This document shows, piece after piece, positions 53,034-64,000 of a DNA stretch of 64,000 nucleotides. This DNA comes from [Mycoplasma] gypis. Lineage in GTDB: Bacteria; Bacillota_I; Bacilli_A; Mycoplasmatales; Metamycoplasmataceae. The stretch's first letter is position 1; the number at the start of each line of letters is the position of its first letter. The position numbers were made by a program, and so were the translations under genes. The stretch is taken from positions 62,001 to 126,000 of the forward strand of contig NZ_JAFFTD010000001.1 in the NCBI RefSeq assembly GCF_016924775.1. The letters are read 5' to 3'. The notes below the pieces were generated by a model, which did not search any database, had not been told where the DNA came from, and was given only the letters and a program-made list of their open reading frames with translations.

Positions 53034-53569
53034 TATTTACCTCCTATTTGTGGTTCGTGGAAATAAAGAACATCAATTTTTTCGATGTTACTTTCAAAAG
53101 TAAAACATTGAGTATATTTAGAAAAATTATAAATTATTTCTTCATAGTCTATTTTATCTTCTTCAATTCCTTTAATTAATTCCATGTCAACATCATTTGC
53201 ATTAATAAAGATTTTGTAACTACTGAATTTATTAGCTTTGATAATGACAGGATTTTTATTAGTTTGTTTTTGCAAAAGCTTATAAGAAGTTGTAGTGTAA
53301 ATCTTGGTATTTAATATTTGTGCAATTGTCTTTGCAAAAACAACGGCTATTCTTGAACCAGTAAAAGACCCGGGACCACGATTTATTCATAGTGATTCAA
53401 TTTCATTCATGCTTAGATTGTATTTTTTAAGTAAATCTTTAATAGCAAATGGAGTGTCATCAACTTTTTTTGTTAGTGATTTGATAATTTTATAATCAAG
53501 TAGTTGATTTTCTTTATCCAGTAAAGCAACAACAAAATCATCTAAACACATATCAATATAAAATTTCAT
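53033..53569 (-). CDS. tsaB: t6A complex subunit TsaB
   Basis: 178 residues. The signature WINRGPGSFTGSRI sits near residue 62; Trp is TGA-coded. An ASKHA-fold partner of TsaD that lacks its catalytic metal site. Overlaps both neighbours by TAATG. The C-terminal half is short and divergent, as in other mycoplasmas. Confidence 0.9.
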
Positions 53570-53955
53570 TATTCTTTAACCTCAATTTCAAAAACGTGTT
53601 TGTCATTATCTAAATAAGCATTTAAAATCACATAACAACTAAAGGGGTGGGAAATGTTTTGTGATCATTCAATAACAACTAAATTATCTTCAAAAAAATC
53701 TTCATAAGCGGTCAAATCACCTTTTAACTTGTAGGCATCAATATGAACTAAACCGTCATAAATTAAAATTGTGTTAAATGTTGGTGAAACAATATTGTCG
53801 CGAATTCCTAGCTCTTTTGCAATTGCTTTAGTTAGGGTTGTTTTGCCGGCCCCTAATTCACCGTCCATTAAAATAGCTTCAACATTAAGATTAACTAAAA
53901 ACTTTGCTAATTCTTCAAGCGATTGATTATGGTTAAAAGTAAAAGTTTTTTGCAT
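53569..53955 (-). CDS. tsaE: t6A complex ATPase TsaE
   Basis: 128 residues. P-loop DGELGAGKTTLTKAIAKELG, then VSPTFNTILIYDGLVHIDAYKL (the SPTF...HxDxYRL pattern) and a TGA-coded Trp in VVIEWSQN. Drives turnover of the TsaBD complex. Starts 1 base after rpe stop. Confidence 0.94.
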
Positions 53956-53956
53956 T

Positions 53957-54601
53957 TTATTTTAATAAGTCCGCAATGGTTTCTTGAGAAAAGTTTTTAA
54001 CAAGATAAGAACCAACAACAGCTAAATTACATCCGTGTTCAAAAACATTTTTAATGTTAAAATCTTTGATTCCACCATCCATTTGAATGATAGTATCAAG
54101 ATTATTATCTTTAATATATTGGGCGATTTCTTGAGTTTTTTGCAATGTTGATTCAATAAAAGATTGTCCACCGAAACCAGGTTCAACACTCATAACTAAG
54201 ATTAGTTTAAAGTGTTTAATGATATCTTTAATTTGGCTTACATCAGTACCTGGTTTAATTGCTAAACCTAATTTTTTTGTTGATGAATATTTGGTAATAA
54301 TTGCTTCTAATCTTTGTTTTGACACAGCTTCATAGTGAAATGTAACAATGTTTGCAAATTTTAAAAATTTTTCAAGGTTAGTTTCCACATCCTCAACCAT
54401 TAAGTGAATATCCATAGTGTGAGGTTTGGTATTTTGATATATTTTTTCAATTGTTTCATAACTTAAAGCAGTGTTAGGAACAAATTTGTTGTCCATAACA
54501 TCATAGTGAACATTTGTAACATTTCAATCAATTAATTGGTTTACATATTCAACATAATTATCTTTATTAACATCTAGAATTGAAGGTGCGATTTTTTTCA
54601 T
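53957..54601 (-). CDS. rpe: Ribulose-phosphate 3-epimerase
   Basis: 214 residues. MKKIAPSILDVNKDNY, VHYDVMDNKFVPN, DIHLMVEDVE, MSVEPGFGGQSF and MDGGI, all standard. The usual catalytic/metal residues (H, D, H, D) are retained. Its ATG overlaps the rsgA stop. Confidence 0.95.
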
Positions 54602-55443
54602 TATTTATTTTCCTTTGCTTGATTTAAAAAGTTTAAGTAATTTTCGTAGCGTTCTTTCTTGATAATTCCCTGTTCAACAAGTCTTTTTATTTCACAATCT
54701 TTAACGCTTTCGTGATTGTGAAAACAAGATCTGAATTTACATTTAACAGCATTTTCACGGAAAGTTTTAAAAGCAATTGGCATATCCTCATAAGTGATAT
54801 CAAACTCAATTGAAGAAAAACCAGGTGTGTCAATAATTTCACCACCATTAAAATTTATTAAACTTACTTCACGGGTGGTATGTTTTCCACGGTTTAAAGC
54901 TTTTGAAATTGCCTGAGTTTCAAAATTTGTTTTAGCAAGGTGATTGATTAAAGTTGTTTTACCCACACCAGTTTGACCAACAAAAAAGCTGGTTTTATCT
55001 TTAAAAATATTTTCAAGACCTTCGAAAGAAATTGGTTGTGAGTAGTCAATTTCAAAAACAGTATAACCTTGTTTTTTGTAGAAATGGATTTTTGAATCAT
55101 TAGTCAGATCTTTTTTTGTCAAAACAATAACAGGCTCCACCGATTTGGCTTCAATTATCATTAAAAATTTATCAATTAATGAGTAAGAAAACTCAGGTTC
55201 AACCAGTGACATAACAACAATTGCTTGATCAACATTTGCGATTTTTGGTCGAATAAAAAGATTTTTTCTTTCATAAATTTTGTGAATTAAACCATCAGGA
55301 ATGAAATCTACTCAATCTCCAACAGTGGGTTTAATATCTAAAAGTCTTAATTTTCCACTTCCCCTAGTTCTATAAACGGTCCCATCTTTAGTTTTAATGT
55401 CGTAAAAACCAGCAAGCGATTTAATAATTTTTCCGTATAACAT
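54601..55443 (-). CDS. rsgA: Ribosome small-subunit maturation GTPase RsgA
   Basis: 280 residues. OB fold, then circularly permuted GTPase with G4 LTKKDL before G1 GQTGVGKTTL and G3 DTPGFSS; C-terminal zinc site CKFRSCFHNHESVKDC. Checks late 30S subunits. TAATG overlaps with prkC upstream and rpe downstream; in Firmicutes the order stp-prkC-rsgA-rpe is conserved. Confidence 0.96.
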
Positions 55444-56426
55444 TATTTTTTTCCACTTACTTCAATAATTAGCATAATTAAAGCTGTAACAAGGATAATG
55501 GCGCTAACACTAATAATGGCGATTCAAAATTTCTTACTGTTTATTTTTGAAATTTTTGAACCTTTATTTTTTTTGTTGTAATCTACTGGTTTTTCAAAGA
55601 CTTTTTCCGGGTTAAGACAAGTTGAAAGATCTTGATAAAGAGCATATGCATCTTCATAACGATCTGTGGGGTTTTTTGCACAACATTTATTGATAATATT
55701 TTGCACACTTTGTGGAACAGTAACATTTATTCTTGTTAATTTAGGAATTTCGTCATTTGAATGACTTAGAAGTTGAGCTTTTACTCCTCCACTAAAAGGG
55801 CTTGTACCTTCGAGCATTTCATAAAGCAAGATTCCAAAAGAATAAATATCACTTTGAGCTGAAGGTCCAGCAGTTTTATTAATTAATTCTGGGGCAATAT
55901 ATTCAGGGGTGCCAATAACTTTACCAGTTTGAGTATAACGAGGAGTAACTTCATCTAGGGCAATACCAAAATCAATAATTTTGATATTTGAATTATCTGA
56001 AACAATAATGTTTGAACTTTTTAAATCACGATGAACAATTCCGGCACGATGAATATCAACAAGACCTTGCACAATCATTTTTGCAAAATTAATTGCTAAT
56101 TCAGTTTGTAAGTAACCATTTTTTTTAATCATGCGTTTTAGAACGCTACCTTGAACATATTCCATTGCAATTCAACGTTCATCTTCTTCAAATTCGGCTT
56201 CATAGTATTTGACAACATACTGTGAATTGATTGAACGCATTGCCTTTACTTCATTTCGAAAACGTAATTTTTCAACCTCAGTACAACCAGTTTTAATGAT
56301 TTTAATTGCAACATCTTTATCGTCACTTAAACGTTTACAGTGGTGCACCGAACCCATTCCACCATCACCTAATTTCGCAATAATGCGATATTTTTTATTT
56401 AATTTTTCAAGTGATTGATTTTCCAT
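55443..56426 (-). CDS. prkC: Ser/Thr protein kinase PrkC type, without PASTA
   Basis: 327 residues. Gly-rich LGDGGMGSVHHC (from about residue 19), Lys in DVAIKII, HRDLKSSNII, DFG and APE (IAPELI). The C-terminus has one membrane helix (about 300-322) and ends at once, so the extracellular PASTA repeats of Bacillus PrkC are missing and ligand sensing must differ. Coupled by TAATG to stp and rsgA. Confidence 0.95.
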
Positions 56427-57178
56427 TATTCAATCTCCATAATTAAACAAGTTAGATTGTCATTTGATTTATTAATCATTGCATAATCAATTAAATGATC
56501 ACATTTTTGTTCAAGGTTGTAGTTGGAGTTTTGTAATATTTGCTCAAAAGCAGGTTTAGAAATGAAATCATGAATTCCATCGGTTGTTAAGATAAACATG
56601 CGTGGGTTTGAGTCTTTATGAATTAAAAAGATATCAGCATTTTTTGATTTATTTGGTCCTAAAGCTGATGTAAGTCGATCTCAACCTTTTGCTTTTTTTG
56701 CTTCTTCTGGTTTTCAGCTTTCAACATCAATTAAGTAATTTAGAATATTTTGATCTTTTGTTACTTGATGTAAAAAACCATTGTAAAGATATGTTCTTGA
56801 ATCGCCGATATTAAAAATATATGTGCTTTTAGTTTTTTCAAAATATAAGAACATTGTAAGAGTTGTTCCCATGTCAGAATTAGTTGCATTTTCTTCAACT
56901 AAAGCACGCATTTTTTGATCAACAATTGTCAGTCCTTTATAAAATCATTTTTGAATTGCATTTTTGTTTTGATCACTAATCAATGAAAAGTCAGTTTCTT
57001 CAAAATATTTTTTGAATTCTGTTACTGCTGTTTTAGAAGCAAGAAGACCGTTGTAATGTCCTCCCATTCCATCGCATAAAATTCCCAGTGCAACATTGTT
57101 TTTATAAGCATAAGAAACAAAATCTTGATTTTCAGAACGAACTAAACCGATATCACTTTTTGCTGCAAATTTAAGCAT
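56426..57178 (-). CDS. stp: PP2C-type Ser/Thr phosphatase
   Basis: 250 residues. Metal-binding motifs: RSENQDF, LCDGMGGH, GDSRTYL, TTDGIHD and SNDNLTC. Reverses PrkC phosphorylation. Trp residues at 56945 and elsewhere are TGA. ATG lies 2 bases after the gmk stop. Confidence 0.95.
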
Positions 57179-57180
57179 AA

Positions 57181-57777
57181 TTAAAGATTGAATTCCTTTT
57201 CAATTATTCCTTTAACTTGTTGGTATGTTCCTTCAACACTATCATTTGTTACAACATAATCAAATACTGTTGAGTAACGAATTTCTTCAAAAGCTTTTTC
57301 CATTCTTTTTTTAATTGTTTCTTCTGTTTCTGAACCACGTTCAATAATACGACGTTTAAGTTCTTCAAATGAAGGTGGTAAAACAAAGATTGATACAATT
57401 TTATTTTCCAGTCCTAATTTTTTATATTGTTCAAGAATTTGAAGTGCTCCGTTTGTTTCAATTTCTAGGAAGGGAATATAACCTTCTGAAGAAATTCTTT
57501 TTAAATCACTAAAAAGAGTTCCGTAGTAATTGTCGAAGTGTTGTGATCATTCCAATAGATCACCATTAGCAATATGTTTTTCAAATTCTTCTTTTGAAAT
57601 AAAGTAGTAGTGAACGCCTTCTTCTTCGCCTACTCTTGGCTTTCTTGTAGTTGCTGATACAGAAAGTTTTAGTTTTAAAGCAACATCTTTAAAAAGTTGT
57701 TTTTCAATAGTACCTTTTCCTACTCCTGAAGGACCAGTGAAAATGATAATTTTTTTGTTAAATACTGTTTCTTGCAT
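57181..57777 (-). CDS. gmk: Guanylate kinase
   Basis: 198 residues. P-loop FTGPSGVGKGT, then SVSATTRKPRVGEEEGVHYYF (GMP binding) and the lid (RRIIERGSETEE). Makes GDP from GMP. First gene of the coupled stp-prkC-rsgA-rpe-tsaEBD run; 39 bases after rsmD. Confidence 0.96.
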
Positions 57778-57816
57778 TATTACCCCTTTTATTATTTAAA
57801 ATTATATTTTAAATTT

Positions 57817-58368
57817 CTATTTTTTAAAGACAGGAATTAAAAAAAAGATATATGAAATCCCATATTTTTTGGTTTTAACAATTTCGTAATTATTGCCACA
57901 ATTAAAAGTTTCATTATCGGTTTCTACAATAATCATTGTATCTTGATTAATTCAGTCATTTTGAAAAAGAAGTTGCAGTGATTTTGTATATAAATCACTC
58001 ATTTTATAAGGCGGATCAACAAAGACGAAATCAAAAGTTTTTGTAGCTTTATTTGTTAAAAATTTGATTGCGTCTTTATTGTGTATTTCGATGTCTTCAG
58101 CACTGAATTTTGCCTTGTTTTGTTTAATGGTTTTAAAAGCTAAAAAGTTTTTTTCAACAATAGTTGCAGACTTGATTCCGCGACTAATTGCTTCAAAACA
58201 AAAAGCCCCTGAGCCCCCAAATAAATCAAGAAATGTTTTACCTTCAATGTCAAATTGAAGAGAAGAAAAAATTGCTTCACGCAATTTTTCGCTTGATGCA
58301 CGAGTAATTTCTTTAGGAGGTTGTTCTAAACGAGTGTTTTTATATTTTCCTGCGACGATTCTTAACAT
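57817..58368 (-). CDS. rsmD: 16S rRNA (guanine966-N2)-methyltransferase RsmD
   Basis: 183 residues. RIVAGKYKNTRLEQP, FLDLFGGSGAFCFEAISRG (SAM loop) and FVDPPYK (catalytic DPPY). TATAAT on the minus strand (58382-58377) is 8 bases from the ATG and there is no Shine-Dalgarno: leaderless. Divergent from def. Confidence 0.93.
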
Positions 58369-58428
58369 TTCTAATAATTATAACAAACTGCAAAAAAATG
58401 CTATTTATGTAATGGTATAATAATTATT
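58369..58428. promoter_or_regulatory. 60-base divergent leaderless promoter pair
   Basis: Minus -10 TATAAT (58377-58382) for rsmD and plus -10 TATAAT (58416-58421) for def, 8 and 7 bases from the ATGs. Confidence 0.7.
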
Positions 58429-58980
58429 ATGTTTGATGTTAAATTAGTAAAATTACCGAATAAAGTTTTAAGACAAAAATCACAAGATGTACCATTACCA
58501 CTAACAGAAGAAGATGATTTATTAATTCAGAAAATGATTTATCACATTGACGACTCACAAAAAGAAGGTTCAAAATTTAGAGCAGGAGTTGGAGTCGCTG
58601 CAGTGCAATATGGGATTTTAAAAAATATTTTCTATATCATGATTCAAGATGAAGATGGTGAATATATTTTTCGAGATGCACTAGTAAATCCAGTGATGAT
58701 TGGTCATTCTGAATATAAACAGTCACTTGCAGAAGGTGAAGGGTGTTTAAGCGTATCCGAATCTTGACCAAAACAAGAAGGATATGTTCCAAGGTATAAA
58801 CGTGTAAAAGTTAAAGCTTATTCATATTTTGAAAAAAAAGAAAAAATTTACGACGTAAGTGGTTATGTTGCTATTGTTATGCAACATGAATATGACCACT
58901 TGCAAGGAAAATTATTTTTAGATAGAATAAATCAAAAAAATCCTTGAAAAGATGATCCAAAAATGGATTTATTAGGATAA
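58429..58980 (+). CDS. def: Peptide deformylase
   Basis: 183 residues. The three PDF motifs: GVGVAAVQ, EGCLSV and QHEYDHLQG (metal Cys and two His). Removes the formyl group from nascent N-termini. Leaderless by -10 position. Confidence 0.96.
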
Positions 58981-58992
58981 AAGAAGGCAAAA

Positions 58993-61491
58993 GTGAAAGC
59001 ATTTTTAGACTCAATGTTGAACAGTTCAAGTTCGCTTTGAATTGTAGGGTTAATAGTAACTCTTGTAGTTTCAATCTTGTTAGGATTTATCTTAGGTTGA
59101 ATAAAGGGTTGAATTTGATCATTAGTTATTTTTATCATTCAGTTTTTAATACTGATTGCATGTGCATTTGGAAGTGATGCACTTGCCAAAACAATTGATG
59201 TTGATAGTAAATTAGGAGAGTTTGGACTGACGGTGTCAGATGTTAGTTCGTATACTATCCCAATCATGCAATTGTTAATTTTATTAATATTCAATATTAT
59301 TTCTTTCATTATTTTCTTAATAGCAATTATTTTTGTTGTCAAAAAAAGAAGATCAAGAAAAATAAATTTAGGTAAAAAAAGAAGTTTAATTGGTAAAATT
59401 GCAGGTTCAGTGCTAACAATTGGTTATCTGCTTCCATTTGGTCTTTTAGTTTCAAACGTAACTTCAATCACAAGTGAAAATAAAACCTACTTGGAAAAAA
59501 TTATTCAACCTTCAGTAAAAGCATTAAGCTTTGGTAAAGGTGATTCAATTGGTTATGATGGTCAAGCAGTCAAAATGATAGTTCAGCTGTTTGTAATTCA
59601 TGAAGAAGAAGGTAATCAAGTCGTTGATGATATTCAAAAAATATTTTCATCTTTAGTAGATGGAACAAAAAATACACCACTCGAATTAAATGAAAAAACA
59701 AAACCATTTTTAAAAACAATTTTGGAATCAAGTCAAAAATTCAATTCAATAATTGAAAAAGTTTTTAATAAAATGGCAGATCAAACAGCGCTAATCAGTA
59801 AAGAAAATATCGAAGACTTTAAACGTCTTCCAGACGGCTTTTTATCAATGCGTGCTAAATTGTTAGATGTAAAAATTGATTTAAACACTGTTGGAAAAAC
59901 TAATCTTGAAAAATTAATTCGCAATTCATTGACCTCAAAATCATTAAAAGAAGAAATTAAAAATAATCAAGAATTATCAACAGATTACAACAGATTTGTT
60001 TCTGAATTAGTTAAAGCCCTTACAATTACACAAGAAGCTCCAGATTTTGATAGTAATGAAGCTGAACTCGTTTCAAAAATTGCTTTAAATCCTGAATACC
60101 AAACAAGACTTTCGCATAACTTACAATCAGTATTTGAAGACTTAAGCAATGGCTCAATAACTGAATCAAAACCTCAATATCAAGATATTAAAAACGATTT
60201 AAGTACAATTTTATCAAGCGACATAACTATGGATTTATTTGTAAGAAATAAAGATGAAATAGGTGCTGAAAATATTGCATATTCAGATATTGAACAAATT
60301 GATACTTTACCTAATGATTTTTTAGCAATAAGAACAAGATTATTGGGTTTAGATATGACACTAAATCAAAAACAAAAAGAAAATTTAGACAAACTTTTAA
60401 ATGTTTTTATCCTTAATGAAGGATTAAAAAAAGAAATTGAAAATAATGCAATTAAATCTCAAAAAGTTAATAATCTAATTACTAGCTTAAAAAATGCTTT
60501 TGATTCGGAGTCTGAAATTTCAGTAAAAAATCATGATGAACAGTTAAAAATTTCTAATTTCTTCTTAGTAGAGTCAAAACGTAATGAATATATTAATGCT
60601 GTCTCACAAATAACTCAAGCGCTTGTTGATGGTAAACAAAAATCACCAAGTACAGCAATAAATCAAGCAAAACAAAAAGCATTAGAAATGCTTAAAAACG
60701 ACATGATTATGTCATTTATTATTAATCCAAAAACTGTCGCTCAATATGCAACTAAGGTTGATTACATCTCAGTTCAAGATTTACAAGACTATAATATGGT
60801 TCCAGAAAGATTTTTTGACATAAGAGTAAGTCTTCTTGATTTGAGTTTAAATTTAAATTCTAAACAAACTGAAAATTTTGAAAGATTTTTAAAATCATAT
60901 ATTCTAACTCCACAAACCAAGAACAATGTTGAAAATAATTCGAAACTAGCATCTTTATTTAATAAGATGACACATGACATTGCTCATTCGTTATCAAGTC
61001 AACAAGAAACTAATTTTAGTCGTGATGAATTAAGATTAACATCAGATTTCATCTTAGATGATGCTTACAGAATGAAATTCTTAACTCAAGCATCACATTA
61101 TTTAGAACAAACATTTGATCTTAATTCACAACAACGAATTACAGTTAGTGAAGACTTTAAAAGAGATCTTTCAACTCTTCTAAACAGTAAATATATTAGC
61201 GAACAATTACTTGAAGATAAATTTAATGATTTAATTTCAATGGAACATTTTGTTAATGAAGACTTAATTAATAAATTGAGTGAAAACCCAAATAGTGAAA
61301 CTCTTCATAATTTATTTGTCAAAAAAAATGCAACTCTAAATTTAAAAAACCAAGGTATTGATTCAATTAAAAAATTAATTGAAAATCATGCTTTGACATT
61401 TGATTTAGAAAACAAGGCTAAAACTGATCAAAACACAAAACAAAAAATCACTTTAGTTCTATTGCTTATTTCACAAGCCGTTTCAATATAA
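58993..61491 (+). CDS. Large membrane protein with four ~160-residue repeats
   Basis: 832 residues from a GTG start at 58993 (AGAAGG upstream), read through TGA Trp codons. Four membrane helices in the first ~150 residues, then a long helical region. A motif of the type LP-x-x-F-x-x-(I/M)R-x-x-LL-(D/G) plus x-LN-x-x-x-x-x-NL-(E/D)-KL recurs near residues 279, 439 and 603. A weaker copy follows near 750-800. Between them SxL/F-x-x-L-rich helices recur too. I do not recognise this domain. Position between def and secA and helical repeats suggest a membrane-associated scaffold, but there is no functional evidence. Confidence 0.7.
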
Positions 61492-61494
61492 ATC

Positions 61495-61526
61495 AGTACC
61501 GGTAAAATAATTCCGGTACTTTTTGT
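61495..61526 (+). terminator. Terminator before secA
   Basis: AGTACCGG/CCGGTACT with a 10-base loop and T-run. Confidence 0.92.
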
Positions 61527-61582
61527 TATCAATAATAATAAGAATAATATATGACTATATTTAGTATATAATTAATTAATCT

Positions 61583-64000
61583 ATGAAAAAGCTTTTAAAA
61601 CAAGATAATATTGAACAAAAAACTGAAAATGAGAACTATGTAATTCCAGTTCGTAAGCCAGAAAAATCAAAATTTTTAATTCCAAAACCACAGAGTGCTG
61701 AAATGCGCATCGCTTATAATACTCTTAATGAAATAAATCGCTGAGAAAGCATTATATCACCTCTAACTGATGAGCAATTAAAGGCAAAAACTGATGAATT
61801 CAAAATGCGTTTAAAAAACGGTGAAACAACTGAAGATATTCGCTCAGAAGTTTTTGCTGTCTCAAGGGAAGCTACTAAACGTGTTTTAGGCAAAAGACCT
61901 TATGATGTGCAAATGCTTGGGGGGATTATTCTTGACTTAGGTTCTGTTGCAGAAATGAAGACAGGAGAAGGAAAAACTATTACTTCGATCGCCCCTGTTT
62001 ATCTAAATGCTTTGACTGGCGAAAATGTTATTGTTTCAACTGTTAATGAATATCTAGCAGAACGGGATGCAACTGAAATGGGTGAAGTATTCCAATGATT
62101 AGGTATGAGTGTTGGAATTAACAAAGCACAAATGGCTACTGATTTAAAACGTCAAGCATACAATTGTGACATCACTTATTCAATTCACTCAGAGTTAGGT
62201 TTTGACTATCTTCGTGACAATATGGTTTTAAGAAAAGAAGAAAAAGTTCAAAGAGGACTTAACTTTATTTTACTTGATGAAGTTGACTCGATCTTAATTG
62301 ATGAAGCTAAAACCCCGTTAATTATTTCCGGAGGAGATAATTCAGAAAGTTATTTATATAACACAGCTGATCTTTTTGTAAGAACTTTAAATGAAGAAGA
62401 TTTTTATATTGACGAAGAAACAAAATCTGTTTATTTAACTGATGAAGGTATTGATAAAGCTAACTTATACTTTGGATTTAATAATCTTTATGATATTGAA
62501 AATTCAGAACTAGTACACCGAATTCAAAATTCGCTAAGAGCTCACAAAGTTATGAAAATTGACGTTGAATACATTGTTAGAGACGATAAAATTGAGTTGG
62601 TTGATTCATTTACAGGGCGGATTATGGAAGGCCGTGCTTATTCAGAAGGATTACAACAAGCAATTCAAGCTAAAGAGCAAATTGAAATTGAACCAGAAAA
62701 TAAAACATTGGCAACAATTACTTATCAAAACTTTTTTAGATTATTTAAAAAACTAAGTGGTATGACTGGTACTGCTAAAACTGAAGAAAAAGAATTCATT
62801 GATATTTACAATATGCGTGTTAATGTTGTTCCAACTAACCGTCCACTTCAAAGATATGATGATCAAGATGTAATTTACGTTGATATGCACTCCAAATATA
62901 TGGGTATTGTTGAAGAAGTTAAAAAAGTTTATGCTCGCAAACAACCTATTTTAATTGGTACTGCACAAGTTGAAGACTCAGAAAGATTACATGAATATCT
63001 AGTTCAAGCCAATATTCCTCATACTGTCTTAAATGCTAAACAAAACGCTGAAGAAGCTGATATTATCGCTAATGCCGGACAACTGGGAGCAGTAACAATT
63101 GCAACTAACATGGCTGGACGGGGAACTGACATTAAACCTTCGGAAGAAGCTAAAGCAGTTGGTGGTTTATACGTTCTTGGTACTGATCGTGCAGAATCTC
63201 GTCGGATTGATAATCAATTAATTGGACGTTCAGGTCGTCAAGGTGATGTTGGTTATTCAAAATTCTTTTTAAGTCTTGATGATCAATTAATTTTACGTTT
63301 TAGTGTTCAAGATAAATGGAAAGAAATGTTTAAAAACTATGGTTCAAAACCCATCGAAGGAAAATCTATTCAACAAGCCTTCCAAAGAGCTCAGAAGAAA
63401 ATCGAAGGATTCAATTACGATAACCGTAAAAGCGTTTTAAATTACGATGACGTTATTCGTCAACAACGTGACTTAATTTACCAACAACGTGACTGAATTC
63501 TGGATCGTGATGATCTCGGTGGAATAATCAATAAAATGATTGTATCTACTGCTAAACAAGTAGTATCTAATAGTTTTTTCATGTTAAAAAATAATGCTAT
63601 TGATTATGAAAAATTCACAAAATACTTAAATGATAACTGATTAAAAAACTCTGACTTTAAATTTGATATTGACGAATTATCAAAATATGAAAAACAAGAA
63701 TTAATTGACTATATTGCCACAAATTTAAACGAAGAATACGAAAAAATGCGTGAAGTAATTATTGATAAATTTGGTATCGGAGCTTTAATTGATTCAGAAA
63801 GAACAATCATTTTAAAAGTTTTTGACCAAGCATGACAAGATCACATTAACATCATGGATAAACTTCGTCAATCATCTAACTTGGTTCAATATTCGCAAAA
63901 AAATCCTTATCAAGTTTATACTCAAGAAGGTTCTAAACGCTTCAATGAATTAACAGATCGAATTGCAATTGAAAGTAGTGTTAACTTAATGAACAACCCT
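61583..64000 (+). CDS. secA: Preprotein translocase ATPase SecA (3' end outside window)
   Basis: At least 806 codons, open to the window end. Walker A MKTGEGKT, Walker [37 protein letters not shown] and IGRSGRQGD identify SecA. A nonstandard N-terminal extension of about 30 residues ([15 protein letters not shown]...) precedes the core. TATAAT (61567-61572) lies 10 bases before the ATG without a Shine-Dalgarno, so nearly leaderless. Confidence 0.97.

Overview
The window is a stretch of a mollicute chromosome and must be read with genetic code 4 (TGA = Trp). In-frame TGA codons interrupt almost every recognisable family, for example residue 3 of TruB, inside NusG, CysS, DnaB and SecA, and once TGA is read as Trp the proteins become full length. 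The DNA is strongly AT-rich and intergenic gaps are tiny. Stop/start overlaps (TAATG) and intrinsic terminators are common. Gene content (MYPU_1760-like metalloprotease, transglutaminase-related giant lipoprotein, BspA-like LRR lipoprotein, tandem YitT proteins) suggests a Mycoplasma of the hominis group (Mycoplasmopsis/Metamycoplasma). The species cannot be fixed from the sequence alone.

Layout. 1-2.9 kb: end of a DUF2779-like gene, a membrane protein, and two tRNA groups (Asn-Glu-Val, Thr-Leu) separated by an ElaA-like acetyltransferase. 2.9-10.1 kb: MORN-like protein, the truB-HAD-ribF-dps-rpsO cluster, a membrane protein with MORN-like repeats, and a broken LRR lipoprotein. The last two share a duplicated leader, and three of these accessory genes share a terminator sequence. 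10.1-23.3 kb (minus strand): CIRCE-controlled clpB lacking the N-domain, hslO (Hsp33) coupled to two short ChrA proteins, DUF1934, gltX, a lipoprotein, argS, and a 1574-residue lipoprotein with a transglutaminase-like triad. 23.3-26.9 kb: cysS-rlmB-(SigH-like)-rpmG-secE-nusG, the same order as in Bacillus. 26.9-29.5 kb (minus): DUF402 protein and a membrane-anchored metalloprotease. 29.6-38.8 kb: trmB, gyrA, a candidate small RNA, pgk (minus), a small membrane protein, cdaM, mgtE, tRNA-Ser, cls. 38.9-48.6 kb: ackA, rpsF-ssb-rpsR, engB, gdpP-rplI-dnaB, two YitT proteins. 48.7-58.4 kb: rpiB and a TsaC/Sua5-like gene (minus), mutM-smr-SPFH (plus), then a minus-strand run rsmD, gmk-stp-prkC-rsgA-rpe-tsaE-tsaB-tsaD. 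58.4-64 kb: def, an 832-residue membrane protein with four ~160-residue repeats, and secA running off the end.

How genes work together. CdaM makes and GdpP degrades c-di-AMP. TsaC, TsaB, TsaD and TsaE together make the t6A tRNA modification. PrkC and Stp form a Ser/Thr kinase-phosphatase switch. Hsp33, ChrA and Dps suggest redox or metal stress handling. Rpe and RpiB serve the pentose phosphate route; Pgk and AckA make ATP at substrate level. A striking architectural theme is leaderless transcription: at least ten genes have a -10 box only 7-8 bases before the ATG and no ribosome-binding site.

The observations I consider most worth following are a compact structured RNA with its own promoter and terminator between gyrA and pgk, the leaderless divergent promoters, the SigH-like factor, the transglutaminase-type giant lipoprotein and the repeat protein between def and secA.
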